This document shows positions 15,101 through 30,010 of a stretch of DNA of 64,000 bases, piece by piece; position 1 is the first letter of the stretch; each line of letters begins with the position of its first letter. The notes beneath the pieces are model-generated. The model had not been told where the DNA came from. It did not search any database and worked only from the letters and a program-made list of their open reading frames with translations. Source of the stretch: Hydractinia symbiolongicarpus (Eukaryota > Cnidaria > Hydrozoa > Anthoathecata > Hydractiniidae); the NCBI RefSeq assembly GCF_029227915.1, contig NC_079879.1, positions 30,820,501-30,884,500 on the forward strand, read 5' to 3'. The position numbers and the translations under genes are program-made.

Positions 15101-18100
15101 AAGCCCGGGATTTACAAGAAATCGCGGGATTTCGTTTGCCGCCTATTAAACCACATTCATTAAGCGTCTCAACAAAAATGAAAACATTTCTGAAAACTAC
15201 AAGTCTCATGCGTTTTAGTGGTGAAAAAATAATTTAAAAAATCGTTCGGGAAATGAGTTTATTCCTTGGGAACTTTCTTTGTATACATTCGACTATACGG
15301 GCTAAGCCCGGGATTTACGGGAAATCGCGGGTTTTCGTTTGCCGGCGATTAAACCACTTTCACTAAGCGTCTCATCAAAAATGAAAACATTTTTAAAAAC
15401 TACAAGTCTCATGCGTTTTAGTGGTGAAAAGATAATTTAAAAAATCGTTTTGGAAATGAGTTTACTCACAGGGTACTTTCTTTGTATACTTTTGACTATA
15501 CGAGCCAAGCCCGGGATTACAGGAAATCGCGGGTTTTCGTTTGCCGGCTATTAAACCACATTCATTAAGCGTCCCATCAAAAATGAAAACATTTTTGAAA
15601 ACTACAAGTCTCATGCGTTTTAGTGGTGAAAAAATCATATAAAAAATTGTTCGGGAAATGAGTTTACTCCCTGGGTACTTTTTTCGTATACTTTTGACTA
15701 TACGAGCCGAGTCCGGGATTTACGGGAAATGGCAGGTTTTCGTTTGCCGGCGGTTAAACTTCTTTTAATCAGCGTCTCATCAAAAATGAAAACATTTTTA
15801 AAAACTACAAGTCTCATGCGTTTTAGTGGTGAAAAAAAAATTTAAAAAATTGTTCGGGAAATGAGTTTACAACCCTGGGTACTTTCTTTGTACACATTCG
15901 ACTATACGGGCCAAGCCCGGAATTTACGTGAAAACGCGGGTTTTTGTTTGCCGGCGATTAAACCTCTTTCATTAAACGTCTCATTAAAAATGAAAACATT
16001 TCTGAAAACTACAAGTCTCATGCGTTTTAGTGGTGAAAAGATAATTTAAAAAACCGTTTTGGAAATGAGTTTACTCACAGGGTACTTTCTTTGTATACAT
16101 TCGACTATACGGGCCAAGCCCGGGATTTACAAGAAATCGCAGGATTTCGTTTGCCGCCTATTAAACCACATTCATTAAGCGTCTCAACAAAAATGAAAAC
16201 ATTTCTGAAAACTACAAGTCTCATGCGTTTTAGTGGTGAAAAAATAATTTAAAAAATCGTACGGGAAATGAGTTTATTCCTTGGGAACTTTCTTTGTATA
16301 CATTCGACTATACGGGCTAAGCCCGGGATTTACGGGAAATCGCGGGTTTTCGTTTGCCGGCGATTAAACCACTTTCACTAAGCGTCTCATCAAAAATGAA
16401 AACATTTTTAAAAACTACAAGTCTCATGCGTTTTAGTGGTGAAAAGATAATTTAAAAAATCGTTCTGGAAATGAGTTTACTCACAGGGTACTTTCTTTGT
16501 AAACATTCGACTATACGGGACAAGCCCGGGATTTAGGGAAATCGTGGTATTTCGTTTGCCGGCGATTAAACCACTTTCACTAAGCGTCTCATTAAAAATG
16601 AAAACATTTTTAAAAACTACAAGTCTCCTGCGCTTTAGTGGTGAAAAGATACTTTGAAAAATCGTTCGGGAAATCAGTTTACTCCCTGGGTACCTTCTTT
16701 ATATACATTCAACTGTACGGGCCAAGCCTGGGATTTACGGGAAATCGCGGGTTTTCGTTTGCCGGCGATTAAACTTCTTTTATTCAGCGTCTCATCAAAA
16801 ATAAAAACACTTTTGAAAACTACAAGTCTTACGCGTTTTAGTGGTGAAAAAATAATTTAAAAAATCGTTCTGGAAATGAGTTTACTCACAGGGTACTTTC
16901 TTTGTATACATTCGACTACATGGGCCAAGCCCGGGATTTACGAGAAATCGCGGGTTTTCGTTTGCCGGCGATTAAACTTCTTTCATTAAGCGTCCCATCA
17001 AAAATGAAAACATTTTTGAAAACTACAAGTCTCATGCATTTTAGTGGTGAAAAAAAAATTTAAAAAATCGTTCGGGAAATGAGTTTACACCCTGGGTACT
17101 TTCTTTGTTTACATTTGACTATACGGGCCAAGCCCGGGATTTACGTGAAATCGCGGGATTTCCTTTGCCGGCGATTAAACCTCTTTCATTAAGCGTCTCA
17201 TCAAAAATGAAAACATTTTTGAAAACTACAAGTCTCATGCGTTTTAGTGGTGAAAAAATAATTTAAAAAATCGTTCAAGAAATGAGTTTACTCCCTGGGT
17301 ACTCTCTTTGTATACTTTTGACTATACGGGCCCAGTCCGGGATTTACGGGAAATCACGGTATTTCGTGTGCCGGCGATTAAACTTCTTTTATTCAGCGTC
17401 CCATCAAAAATGAAAACATTTTTGAAAACTACAAGTCTCATGCGTTTTAGTGGTGAAAAAATCATATAAAAAATCGTTCGGGAAATGAGTTTACTCCCTG
17501 GGTACTTTCTTCGTATACTTTTGACTATACGAGCCGAGTCCGGGGTTTACGGGAAATGGCGGGTTTTCGTTTGCCGGCTATTAAACCACATTCATTAAGC
17601 GTCTCATCAAAAATGAAAACATTTCTGAAAACTACAAGTCTCATGCGTTTTAGTGGTGAAAAGATAATTTAAAAAACCGTTTTGGAAATGAGTTTACTCA
17701 CAGGGTACTTTCTTTGTATTCATTCGACTATACGGGCCAAGCCCGGGATTTACAAGAAATCGCGGGATTTCGTTTGCCGGCTATTAAACCACATTCATTA
17801 AGCGTCTCATCAAAAATGAAAACATTTCTGAAAACTACAAGTCTCATGGGCTTTAGTGGTGAAATAATAATTTAAAAAATCGTTCGGGAAATGAGTTTAC
17901 TCCCTGGGTACTTTCTTTGTATACATTCAACTATACGGGCCAAGCCCGGGATTACAGGAAATCGCGGGTTTTCGTTTGCCGGCTATTAAACCACATTCAT
18001 TAAGCGTCTCATCAAAAATGAAAACATTTCTGAAAACTACAAGTCTCATGCGTTTTAGTGGTGAAAAGATAATTTAAAAAATCGTTTTGGAAATGAGTTT

Positions 18101-21100
18101 ACTCACAGGGTACTTTCTTTGTATACATTCGACTATACGGGCCAAGCCCGGGATTACAGGAAATCGCGGGTTTTCGTTTGCCGGCGATTAAACCACTTTC
18201 ACTAAGCGTCTCATCAAAAATGAAGACATTTCTGAAAACTACAAGTCTCATGGGCTTTAGTGGTGAAAAGAAAATTTAAAAAATCGTTTTGAAAATGAGT
18301 TTACTCACAGGGTACTTTCTTTGTATACATTCGACTACACGGGCCAAGCCCGGGATTTACGGGAAATCGCGGGTTTTCGTTTGCCGGCTATTAAACCACA
18401 TTCATTAAGCGTCTCATCAAAAATGAAAACATTTCTGAAAACTACAAGTCTCATGGGCTTTAGTGGTGAAATAATAATTAAAAAAATCGTCCGGGAAATG
18501 AGTTTACTCCCTGGGTACTTTCTTTGTATACTTTTGACTTTACGGGCCGAGTCCGGGATTTACGGGAAATCGCGGGTTTTCGTTTGCCGGCGATTAAACT
18601 CCTTTGATTCAGCGTCTCATCAAAAATGAAAACATTTCTGAAAACTACAAGTCTCATGCTTTTTAGTGGTGAAAATATAATTTAAAAAATCGTACGGGAA
18701 TTGAGTTTACTTCCTGGGTACTTTCTTTTTATACTTTTGACTATACGGGCCGAGTCCGGGATTTACGTGAAATCGCGGGATTTCGTTTGCCGGCGATTAA
18801 ACCTCTTTCATTAAGCGTCTCATTAAAAATGAAAACATTTTTAAAAACTACAAGTCTCCTGCGCTTTAGTGGTGAAAAGATAATTTGAAAAATCGTTCGG
18901 GAAATCAGTTTACTCCCTGGGTACCTTCTTTATATACATTCAACTGTACAGGCCAAGCCTGGGATTTACGGGAAATCGCGGGTTTTCGTTTGCCGGCGAT
19001 TAAACTTCTTTTATTCAGCGTCTCATCAAAAATGAAAACACTTTTGAAAACTACAAGTCTTACGCGTTTTAGTGGTGAAAAAATAATTTAAAAAATCGTT
19101 CTGGAAATGAGTTTACTCACAGGGTACTTTCTTTGTATACATTCGACTACACGGGCCAAGCCCGGATTTACGAGAAATCGCGGGTTTTCGTTTGCCGGCG
19201 ATTAAACTTCTTTCATTAAGCGTCTCATCAAAAATGAAAACATTTTTGAAAACTACAAGTCTCATGCATTTTAGTGGTGAAAAAAAATTTTAAAAAATCG
19301 TTCGGGAAATGAGTTTACACCCTGGGTACTTTCTTTGTTTACATTTGACTATACGGGCCAAGCCCGGGATTTACGTGAAATCGCGGGATTTCGTTTGCCG
19401 GCGATTAAACCTCTTTCATTAAGCGTCTCATCAAAAATGAAAACATTTTTGAAAACTACAAGTCTCATGCGTTTTAGTGGTGAAAAAATAATTTAAAAAA
19501 TCGTTCGGGAAATGAGTTTACTCCCTGGGTACTCTCTTTGTATACTTTTGACTATACGGGCCCAGTCCGGGATTTACGGGAAATAACGGTATTTCGTGTG
19601 CCGGCGATTAAACTTCTTTTATTCAGCGTCCCATCAAAAATGAAAACATTTTTGAAAACTACAAGTCTCATGCGTTTTAGTGGTGAAAAAGTCATATAAA
19701 AAATCGTTCGGGAAATGAGTTTACTCCCTGGGTACTTTCTTCGTATACTTTTGACTATACGAGCCGAGTCCGGGGTTTACGGGAAATGGCGGGTTTTCGT
19801 TTGCCGGCGGTTAAACTTCTTTTAATCAGCGTCTCATCAAAAATGAAAACATTTTTAAAAACTACAAGTCTCATGCGTTTTAGTGGTGAAAAAAAATTTA
19901 AAAAATTGTTCGGGAAATGAGTTTACAACCCTGGGTACTTTCTTTGTACACATTCGACTATACGGGCCAAGCCCGGAATTTACGTGAAAACGCGGGTTTT
20001 TGTTTGCCGGCGATTAAACCTCTTTCATTAAACGTCTCATTAAAAATGAAAACATTTCTGAAAACTACAAGTCTCATGCGTTTTAGTGGTGAAAAGATAA
20101 TTTAAAAAACCGTTTTGGAAATGAGTTTACTCACAGGGTACTTTCTTTGTATACATTCGACTATACGGGCGAAGCCCGGGATTTACAAGAAATCGCGGGA
20201 TTTCGTTTGCCGGCTATTAAACCACATTCATTAAGCGTCTCATCAAAAATGAAAACATTTCTGAAAACTACAAGTCTCATGGGCTTTAGCGGTGAAATAA
20301 TAATTTAAAAAATCGTTCGGGAAATGAGTTTACTCCCTGGGTACTTTCTTTGTATACATTCAACTATACGGGCCAAGCCCGGGATTACAGGAAATCGCGG
20401 GTTTTCGTTTGCCGGCTATTAAACCACATTCATTAAGCGTCTCATCAAAAATGAAAACATTTCTGAAAACTACAAGTCTCATGCGTTTTAGTGGTGAAAA
20501 GATAATTTAAAAAATCGTTTTGGAAATGAGTTTACTCACAGGGTACTTTCTTTGTATACATTCGACTATACGGGCCAAGACCGGGATTTACGGGAAATCG
20601 CGGGTTTTCGTTTGCCGGCGATTAAACCACTTTCATTAAGCATCTCATCAAAAATGAAAACATTTTTAAAAACTACAAGTCTCATGGGCTTTAGTGGTGA
20701 AATAATGATTTAAAAAATCGTTCGGGAAATGAGTTTACTCCCTGGGAACTTTCTTTGTATACTTTTGACTATACGGGACGAGTCCGGGAGTTACGGGAAG
20801 TCGTGGGTTTTCGTTTGCCGGCAATTAAACTTCTTTTATTCAGCGTCTCATCAAAAATGAAAACATTTTTAAAAACTACAAGTCTCATGGGCTTTAGTGG
20901 TGAAATAATAATTTTAAAAATCGTTCGGGAAATGAGTTTACTCCCTGGGTACTTTATTTGTATACTTTTGACTATACGGGCCGAGTCCGGGATTTACGGG
21001 AAATCGCAGGTTTTCGATTGCCGGCGATTAAACTCCTTTTATTCAGCGTCTCATCAAAAATGAAAACATTTTTAAAAACTACAAGTCTCATGCGTCTTAG

Positions 21101-21892
21101 TGGTGAAAAGATAATTTAAAAAACCGTTTTGGAAATGAGTTTACTCACAGGGTACTTTCTTTGTATACATTCGACTATACGGCCAAGCCCGGGATTTACG
21201 GGAAATCGCGGGTTTTCGTTTGCAGGCGATTAAACCACTTTCACTAAACGTCTCATCAAAAATGAAAACATTTCTGAAAACTACAAGTCTCATGCGTTTT
21301 AGTGGTAAAAAGATAATTTAAAAAATCGTTTTGGAAATGAGTTTACTCACAGGGTACTTTCTTTGTATATATTCGGCTATACGGGCCAAGACCGGGATTT
21401 ACGGGAAATCGCGGGTTTTCGTTTGCCGGCGATTAAACCACTTTCATTAAGCATCTATCAAAAATGAAAACATTTTTAAAAACTACAAGTCTCATGGGCT
21501 TTAGTGGTGAAATAATGATTTAAAAAATCGTTCGGGAAATGAGTTTACTTCCTGGGTACTTTTTTTGTATACTTTTGACTTTACAGACCGAGTCCGGGAT
21601 TTACGGGAAATCGCAGGTTTTCGTTTGCCTGCGATTAAACTTCTTTTATTCAGCGTCTCATAAAAAATGAAAACATTTTTGAAAAGTACAAGTCTCATGC
21701 GTTTTAGTGGTGACAAAATAATTTAAAAAATCGTTCGGGAAATGAGTTTACTGCCTGGGAACTTTCTTTGTATACTTTTGACTATACGGGACGAGTCCGG
21801 GAGTTACGGGAAGTCGTGGGTTTTCGTTTGCCGGCAATTAAACTTCTTTTATTCAGCGTCTCATCAAAAATGAAAACATTTTTAAAAACTAC

Positions 21893-23920
21893 AAGTCTCA
21901 TGGGCTTTAGTGGTGACAAAATAATTTAAAAAATCGATCGGAAAATGAGTTTACTCCCTGGGTACTTTCTTTGTATACTTTTGGCTATACGGGCCGAGTC
22001 AGGGATTTACGGGAAATCGCAGGTTTTCGATTGCCGGCGATTAAACTCCTTTTATTCAGCGTCTCAACAAAAATGAAAACATTTTTGAAAACAACAAGTC
22101 TCATGCGTTTTAGTGGTGAAACAATAAATTAAAAAATCGTTTTGGAAATGAGTTTACCCACAGGGTACTTTCTTTGTATACATTCGACTATACGGGCCAA
22201 GCCCGGGATTTACAGGAAATCGCGGGTTTTCCTTTGCCGGCTATTAAACCACATTCATTAAGCGTCTCATCAAAAATGAAAACATTTCTGAAAACTACAA
22301 GTCTCATGGGCTTTAGTGGTGAAATAATAATTTAAAAAATCGTTCGGGAATTGAGTTTACTCCCTTTGTACTTTCTTTGTATACTTTTGACTATACGGGC
22401 CGAGTCCGGGATTTACGGGAAATCGCAAGTTTTAGTTTGCCGGCGATTAAACTCCTTTGATTCAGCGTCTCATCAAAAATGAAAAGATTTTTGAAAACTA
22501 CAAGTCTCATGCCTTTTAGTGGTGAAAAGATAATTCAAAAAATCGTTTTGGAAATGAGTTTACTCACAGGGTATTTTCTTTGTATACATTCGACTATACG
22601 GGCCAAGCCCGGGATTTACGGGAAATCGCGGGTTTTCGTTTGCCGGCGATTAAACCACTTTCACTAAGCGTCTCATCAAAAATGAAAACATTTCTGAAAA
22701 CTACAAGTCTCATGGGCTTTAGTGGTGAAATAATAATTTAAAAAATCGTTCGGGAAATGAGTTTACTCCCTGGGTACTTTCTTTGTATACTTTTGACTAT
22801 ACGGGCCGAGTCCGGGATTGACGGGAAATCGCAGGTTTTCGTTTGCCGGCGATTAAACTCCTTTTATTCAGCGTCTCATCAAAAATGAAAACATTTTTGA
22901 AAACTACAAGTCTCATGGGCTTTAGTGGTGACAAAATAATTTAAAAAATCGATCGGAAAATGAGTTTACTCCCTGGGTACTTTCTTTGTATACTTTTGGC
23001 TATACGGGCCGAGTCAGGGATTTACGGGAAATCGCAGGTTTTCGATTGCCGGCGATTAAACTCCTTTTATTCAGCGTCTCAACAAAAATGAAAACATTTT
23101 TGAAAACAACAAGTCTCATGCGTTTTAGTGGTGAAACAATAAATTAAAAAATCGTTTTGGAAATGAGTTTACCCACAGGGTACTTTCTTTGTATACATTC
23201 GACTATACGGGCCAAGCCCGGGATTTACAGGAAATCGCGGGTTTTCCTTTGCGGCTATTAAACCACATTCATTAAGCGTCTCATCAAAAATGAAAACATT
23301 TCTGAAAACTACAAGTCTCATGGGCTTTAGTGGTGAAATAATAATTTAAAAAATCGTTCGGGAATTGAGTTTACTCCCTTTGTACTTTCTTTGTATACTT
23401 TTAACTATACGGGCCGAGTCCGGGATTTACGGGAAATCGCAAGTTTTAGTTTGCCGGCGATTAAACTCCTTTGATTCAGCGTCTCATCAAAAATGAAAAG
23501 ATTTTTGAAAACTACAAGTCTCATGCCTTTTAGTGGTGAAAAGATAATTCAAAAAATCGTTTTGGAAATGAGTTTACTCACAGGGTATTTTCTTTGTATA
23601 CATTCGACTATACGGGCCAAGCCCGGGATTTACGGGAAATCGCGGGTTTTCGTTTGCCGGCGATTAAACCACTTTCACTAAGCGTCTCATCAAAAATGAA
23701 AACATTTCTGAAAACTACAAGTCTCATGGGCTTTAGTGGTGAAATAATTAATTTAAAAAATCGTTCGGGAAATGAGTTTACTCCCTGGGTACTTTCTTTG
23801 TATACTTTTGACTATACGGGCCGAGTCCGGGATTGACGGGAAATCGCAGGTTTTCGTTTGCCGGCGATTAAACTCCTTTTATTCAGCGTCTCATCAAAAA
23901 TGAAAACATTTTTGAAAACT
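21893..23920 (+). repeat. Tandem duplication of a 5-monomer block (~1,014 bp)
   Basis: Two adjacent copies, about 21,893-22,907 and 22,908-23,920. Each contains 'aaatcgatcggaaaatg', 'gggccgagtcagggattt' and 'gaaaagatttttgaaaac'. The second copy has lost one C in 'cctttgcggctattaaacc' near 23,252, which changes the offset from 1,015 to 1,014. Confidence 0.8.
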
Positions 23921-26333
23921 ACAAGTCTCATGCGTTTTAGTGGTGAAAAAATAATTTAAAAAATCGTTCGGGAAATGAGTTTACTCCCTGGGTACTCTCT
24001 TTGTATACTTTTGACTATACGGGCCCAGTCCGGGATTTACGGGAAATCACGGTATTTCGTGTGCCGGCGATTAAACTTCTTTTATTCAGCGTCCCATCAA
24101 AAATGAAAACATTTTTGAAAACTACAAGTCTCATGCGTTTTAGTGGTGAAAAAGTCATATAAAAAATCGTTCGGGAAATGAGTTTACTCCCTGGGTACTT
24201 TCTTCGTATACTTTTGACTATACGAGCCGAGTCCGGGGTTTACGGGAAATGGTGGGTTTTCGTTTGCCGGCGGTTAAACTTCTTTTAATCAGCGTCTCAT
24301 CAAAAATGAAAACATTTTTAAAAACTACAAGTCTCATGCGTTTTAGTGGTGAAAAAAAATTTAAAAAATTGTTCGGGAAATGAGTTTACAACCCTGGGTA
24401 CTTTCTTTGTACACATTCGACTATACGGGCCAAGCCCGGAATTTACGTGAAAACGCGGGTTTTTGTTTGCCGGCGATTAAACCTCTTTCATTAAACGTCT
24501 CATTAAAAATGAAAACATTTCTGAAAACTACAAGTCTCATGCGTTTTAGTGGTGAAAAGATAATTTAAAAAACCGTTTTGGAAATGAGTTTACTCACAGG
24601 GTACTTTCTTTGTATACATTCGACTATACGGGCCAAGCCCGGGATTTACAAGAAATCGCGGGATTTCGTTTGCCGGCTATTAAACCACATTCATTAAGCG
24701 TCTCATCAAAAATGAAAACATTTCTGAAAACTACAAGTCTCATTGGCTTTAGTGGTGAAATAATAATTTAAAAAATCGTTCGGGAAATGAGTTTACTCCC
24801 TGGGTACTTTCTTTGTATACATTCAACTATACGGGCCAAGCCTGGGATTACAGGAAATCGCGGGTTTTCGTTTGCCGGCTATTAAACCACATTCATTAAG
24901 CGTCTCATCAAAAATGAAAAGATTTTTGAAAACTACAAGTCTCATGCCTTTTAGTGGTGAAAAGATAATTCAAAAAATCGTTTTGGAAATGAGTTTACTC
25001 ACAGGGTATTTTCTTTGTATACATTCGACTATACGGGCCAAGCCCGGGATTTACGGGAAATCGCGGGTTTTCGTTTGCCGGCGATTAAACCACTTTCACT
25101 AAGCGTCTCATCAAAAATGAAAACATTTCTGAAAACTACAAGTCTCATGGGCTTTAGTGGTGAAATAATAATTTAAAAAATCGTTCGGGAAATGAGTTTA
25201 CTCCCTGGGTACTTTCTTTGTATACTTTTGACTATACGGGCCGAGTCCGGGATTGACAAGAAATCGCAGGTTTTCGTTTGCCGGCGATTAAACTCCTTTT
25301 ATTCAGCGTCTCATCAAAAATGAAAACATTTTTGAAAACTACAAGTCTCATGCGTTTTAGTGGTGAAAAAATAATTTAAAAAATCGTTCGGGAAATGAGT
25401 TTACTCCCTGGGTACTCTCTTTGTATACTTTTGACTATACGGGCCCAGTCCGGGATTTACGGGAAATCACGGTATTTCGTGTGCCGGCGATTAAACTTCT
25501 TTTATTCAGCGTCCCATCAAAAATGAAAACATTTTTGAAAACTACAAGTCTCATGCGTTTTAGTGGTGAAAAAGTCATATAAAAAATCGTTCGGGAAATG
25601 AGTTTACTCCCTGGGTACTTTCTTCGTATACTTTTGACTATACGAGCCGAGTCCGGGGTTTACGGGAAATGGCGGGTTTTCGTTTGCCGGCGGTTAAACT
25701 TCTTTTAATCAGCGTCTCATCAAAAATGAAAACATTTTTAAAAACTACAAGTCTCATGCGTTTTAGTGGTGAAAAAAAATTTAAAAAATTGTTCGGGAAA
25801 TGAGTTTACAACCCTGGGTACTTTCTTTGTACACATTCGACTATACGGGCCAAGCCCGGAATTTACGTGAAAACGCGGGTTTTTGTTTGCCGGCGATTAA
25901 ACCTCTTTCATTAAACGTCTCATTAAAAATGAAAACATTTCTGAAAACTACAAGTCTCATGCGTTTTAGTGGTGAAAAGATAATTTAAAAAACCGTTTTG
26001 GAAATGAGTTTACTCACAGGGTACTTTCTTTGTATACATTCGACTATACGGGCCAAGCCCGGGATTTACAAGAAATCGCGGGATTTCGTTTGCCGGCTAT
26101 TAAACCACATTCATTAAGCGTCTCATCAAAAATGAAAACATTTCTGAAAACTACAAGTCTCATTGGCTTTAGTGGTGAAATAATAATTTAAAAAATCGTT
26201 CGGGAAATGAGTTTACTCCCTGGGTACTTTCTTTGTATACATTCAACTATACGGGCCAAGCCCGGGATTACAGGAAATCGCGGGTTTTCGTTTGCCGGCT
26301 ATTAAACCACATTCATTAAGCGTCTCATCAAAA
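23493..26333 (+). repeat. Tandem duplication of a 7-monomer block (1,420 bp)
   Basis: 23,493-24,912 is followed by 24,913-26,333. Linked variants include 'gaaaagatttttg' at the start, 'gattgac' in the middle, 'acggtatttcgtgtgccgg' and 'tacaaccctgggtac'. The copies part at about 24,915 / 26,335, where one reads gaaaagattttt and the other gaaaacatttctg. Confidence 0.8.
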
Positions 26334-29300
26334 ATGAAAACATTTCTGAAAACTACAAGTCTCATGCGTTTTAGTGGTGAAAAGATAATTTAAAAAATCG
26401 TTTTGGAAATGAGTTTACTCACAGGGTACTTTCTTTGTATACATTCGACTATACGGGCCAAGACCGGGATTTACGGGAAATCGCGGGTTTTCGTTTGCCG
26501 GCGATTAAACCACTTTCATTAAGCATCTCATCAAAAATGAAAACATTTTTAAAAACTACAAGTCTCATGGGCTTTAGTGGTGAAATAATGATTTAAAAAA
26601 TCGTTCGGGAAATGAGTTTACTCCCTGGGAACTTTCTTTGTATACTTTTGACTATACGGGACGAGTCCGGGAGTTACGGGAAGTCGTGGGTTTTCGTTTG
26701 CCGGCAATTAAACTTCTTTTATTCAGCGTCTCATCAAAAATGAAAACATTTTTAAAAACTACAAGTCTCATGGGCTTTAGTGGTGAAATAATAATTTAAA
26801 AAATCGTTCGGGAAATGAGTTTACTCCCTGGGTACTTTATTTGTATACTTTTGACTATACGGGCCGAGTCCGGGATTTACGGGAAATCGCAGGTTTTCGA
26901 TTGCCGGCGATTAAACTCCTTTTATTCAGCGTCTCATCAAAAATGAAAACATTTTTAAAAACTACAAGTCTCATGCGTCTTAGTGGTGAAAAGATAATTT
27001 AAAAAACCGTTTTGGAAATGAGTTTACTCACAGGGTACTTTCTTTGTATACATTCGACTATACGGCCAAGCCCGGGATTTACGGGAAATCGCGGGTTTTC
27101 GTTTGCAGGCGATTAAACCACTTTCACTAAACGTCTCATCAAAAATGAAAACATTTCTGAAAACTACAAGTCTCATGCGTTTTAGTGGTAAAAAGATAAT
27201 TTAAAAAATCGTTTTGGAAATGAGTTTACTCACAGGGTACTTTCTTTGTATATATTCGGCTATACGGGCCAAGACCGGGATTTACGGGAAATCGCGGGTT
27301 TTCGTTTGCCGGCGATTAAACCACTTTCATTAAGCATCTCATCAAAAATGAAAACATTTTTAAAAACTACAAGTCTCATGGGCTTTAGTGGTGAAATAAT
27401 GATTTAAAAAATCGTTCGGGAAATGAGTTTACTTCCTGGGTACTTTTTTTGTATACTTTTGACTTTACAGACCGAGTCCGGGATTTACGGGAAATCGCAG
27501 GTTTTCGTTTGCCTGCGATTAAACTTCTTTTATTCAGCGTCTCATAAAAAATGAAAACATTTTTGAAAAGTACAAGTCTCATGCGTTTTAGTGGTGACAA
27601 AATAATTTAAAAAATCGTTCGGGAAATGAGTTTACTGCCTGGGAACTTTCTTTGTATACTTTTGACTATACGGGACGAGTCCGGGAGTTACGGGAAGTCG
27701 TGGGTTTTCGTTTGCCGGCAATTAAACTTCTTTTATTCAGCGTCTCATCAAAAATGAAAACATTTTTAAAAACTACAAGTCTCATGGGCTTTAGTGGTGA
27801 AATAATAATTTAAAGAATCGTTCGGGAAATGAGTGTACTCCCTGGGTACTTTATTTGTATACTTTTGACTATACGGGCCGAGTCCGGGATTTACGGGAAA
27901 TCGCAGGTTTTCGATTGCCGGCGATTAAACTCCTTTTATTCAGCGTCTCATCAAAAATGAAAACATTTTTAAAAACTACAAGTCTCATGCGTCTTAGTGG
28001 TGAAAAGATAATTTAAAAAACCGTTTTGGAAATGAGTTTACTCACAGGGTACTTTCTTTGTATACATTCGACTATACGGCCAAGCCCGGGATTTACGGGA
28101 AATCGCGGGTTTTCGTTTGCAGGCGATTAAACCACTTTCACTAAACGTCTCATCAAAAATGAAAACATTTCTGAAAACTACAAGTCTCATGCGTTTTAGT
28201 GGTGAAATAATAATTTAAAAAATCGTTCGGGAATGAGTTTACTCCCTTTGTACTTTCTTTGTATACTTTTGACTATACGGGCCGAGTCCGGGATTTACGG
28301 GAAATCGCAAGTTTTAGTTTGCCGGCGATTAAACTCCTTTGATTCAGCGTCTCATCAAAAATGAAAAGATTTTTGAAAACTACAAGTCTCATGCATTTTA
28401 GTGGTGAAAAGATAATTCAAAAAATCGTTTTGGAAATGAGTTTACTCACAGGGTATTTTCTTTGTATACATGCGACTATACGGGCCAAGCCCGGGATTTA
28501 CGGGAAATCGCGGGTTTTCGTTTGCCGGCGATTAAACCACTTTCACTAAGCGTCTCATCAAAAATGAAAACATTTCTGAAAACTACAAGTCTCATGGGCT
28601 TTAGTGGTGAAATAATAATTTAAAAAATCGTTCGGGAAATGAGTTTACTCCCTGGGTACTTTCTTTGTATACTTTTGACTATACGGGCCGAGTCCGGGAT
28701 TGACGGGAAATCGCAGGTTTTCGTTTGCCGGCGATTAAACTCCTTTTATTCAGCGTCTCATCCAAAATGAAAACATTTTTGAAAACTACAAGTCTCATGC
28801 GTTTTAGTGGTGAAAACATAATTTAAAAAATCGTTTTGGAAATGAGTTTACTCACTGGGTACTTTCTTTGTATACATTCGACTATACGGGCCAAGCCCGG
28901 GATTTACGGGAACTCGCGGGTTTTCGTTTGCCGGCGATTAAACCTCTTTCATTAAGCGTCTCATTAAAAATGAAAACATTTTTGGAAACTACAAGTCTCA
29001 TTCGTTCTAGTGTGCAGAAATAATTTGAAAAATCGTTCGGGAAATCAGTTTACTCCCTGGGTACTTTCTTTATATACATTCAACTATACGGGCCAAGCCT
29101 GGGATTTACGGGAAATCGCGGGTTTTCGTTTGCCGGCGATTAAACTTCTTTTATTAAGCGTCTCATTAAAAATGAAAACATTTTTGGAAACTACAAGTCT
29201 CATTCGTTCTAGTGTGCAGAAATAATTTGAAAAATCGTTCGGGAAATCAGTTTACTCCCTGGGTACTTTCTTTATATACATTCAACTATACGGGCCAAGC

Positions 29301-29940
29301 CCGGGATTTACGGGAAATCGCGGGTTTAAGTTTGCCGGCGATTAAACCACTTTCATTAAGCGTCTCATCAAAAATGAAAACATTTCTGAAAACTACAAGT
29401 CTCATGGGCTTTAGTGGTGAAATAATAATTTAAAAAATCGTTCCGGAAATGAGTTTACTCCCTGGAAACTTTCTTTGTATACTTTTGACTATACGGGCCG
29501 AGTCCGGGAGTTACGGGAAGTCGTGGGTTTTCGTTTGCCGGCGAATAAACTTCTTTTATTCTGCGTCTCATCAAAAATGAAAAATATTTTAAAAACTACA
29601 AGTCTCATGGGCTTTAGTGGTGAAATAATAATTTAAAAAATCGTTCGGGAAATGAGTTTACTTCCTGGGTACTTTTTTTGTATACTTTTGACTTTACAGG
29701 CCGAGTCCGGGAATTACGGGAAATCGCAGGTTTTCGTTTGCCGGCGATTAAACTTCTTTTATTCAGCGTCTCATCAAAAATGAAAACATTTTTGAAAACT
29801 ACAAGTCTCATGCGTTTTAGTGGTGACAAAATAATTTAAAAAATCGTTCGGGAAATGAGTTTATTCCCTGGGTACTTTCTTTGTATACTTTTGGCTATAC
29901 GGGCCGAGTCCGGGATTTACGGGAAATCGCAGGTTTTCGA

Positions 29941-30010
29941 TTGCCGGCGATTAAACTCCTTTTATTTAGCGTCTCATAATTTAAAAAACCGTTTTGGAAA
30001 TGAGTTTCCT
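29941..30010 (+). repeat. Truncated satellite monomer (58-bp internal deletion)
   Basis: The sequence runs from 'tttatttagcgtctcat' directly into 'aatttaaaaaaccg' at 29,977/29,978. An intact monomer has 58 more bases here, covering the 'caaaaatg...catttttg' dyad and 'agtctcatgcgttttagtgg'. The intact relative is at about 32,750-32,830. A 2-bp AT shared by both edges is consistent with a slippage or end-joining deletion. Confidence 0.85.

Larger units (their letters stand above)
19425..27801 (+). repeat. Segmental duplication, 12 monomers at 29-monomer offset
   Basis: 19,425-21,917 matches 25,308-27,801. The offset is 5,883 bp, becoming 5,884 after the one-base loss in 'gcatctatcaaaaatg' near 21,450. 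Both copies share unusual variants: 'gggacgagtccgggagttac', 'actttacagaccgag', and 'tttgcctgcgattaaac'. The match ends where the left copy reads 'tggtgacaaaataatt' and the right reads 'tggtgaaataataatt'. Confidence 0.8.
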
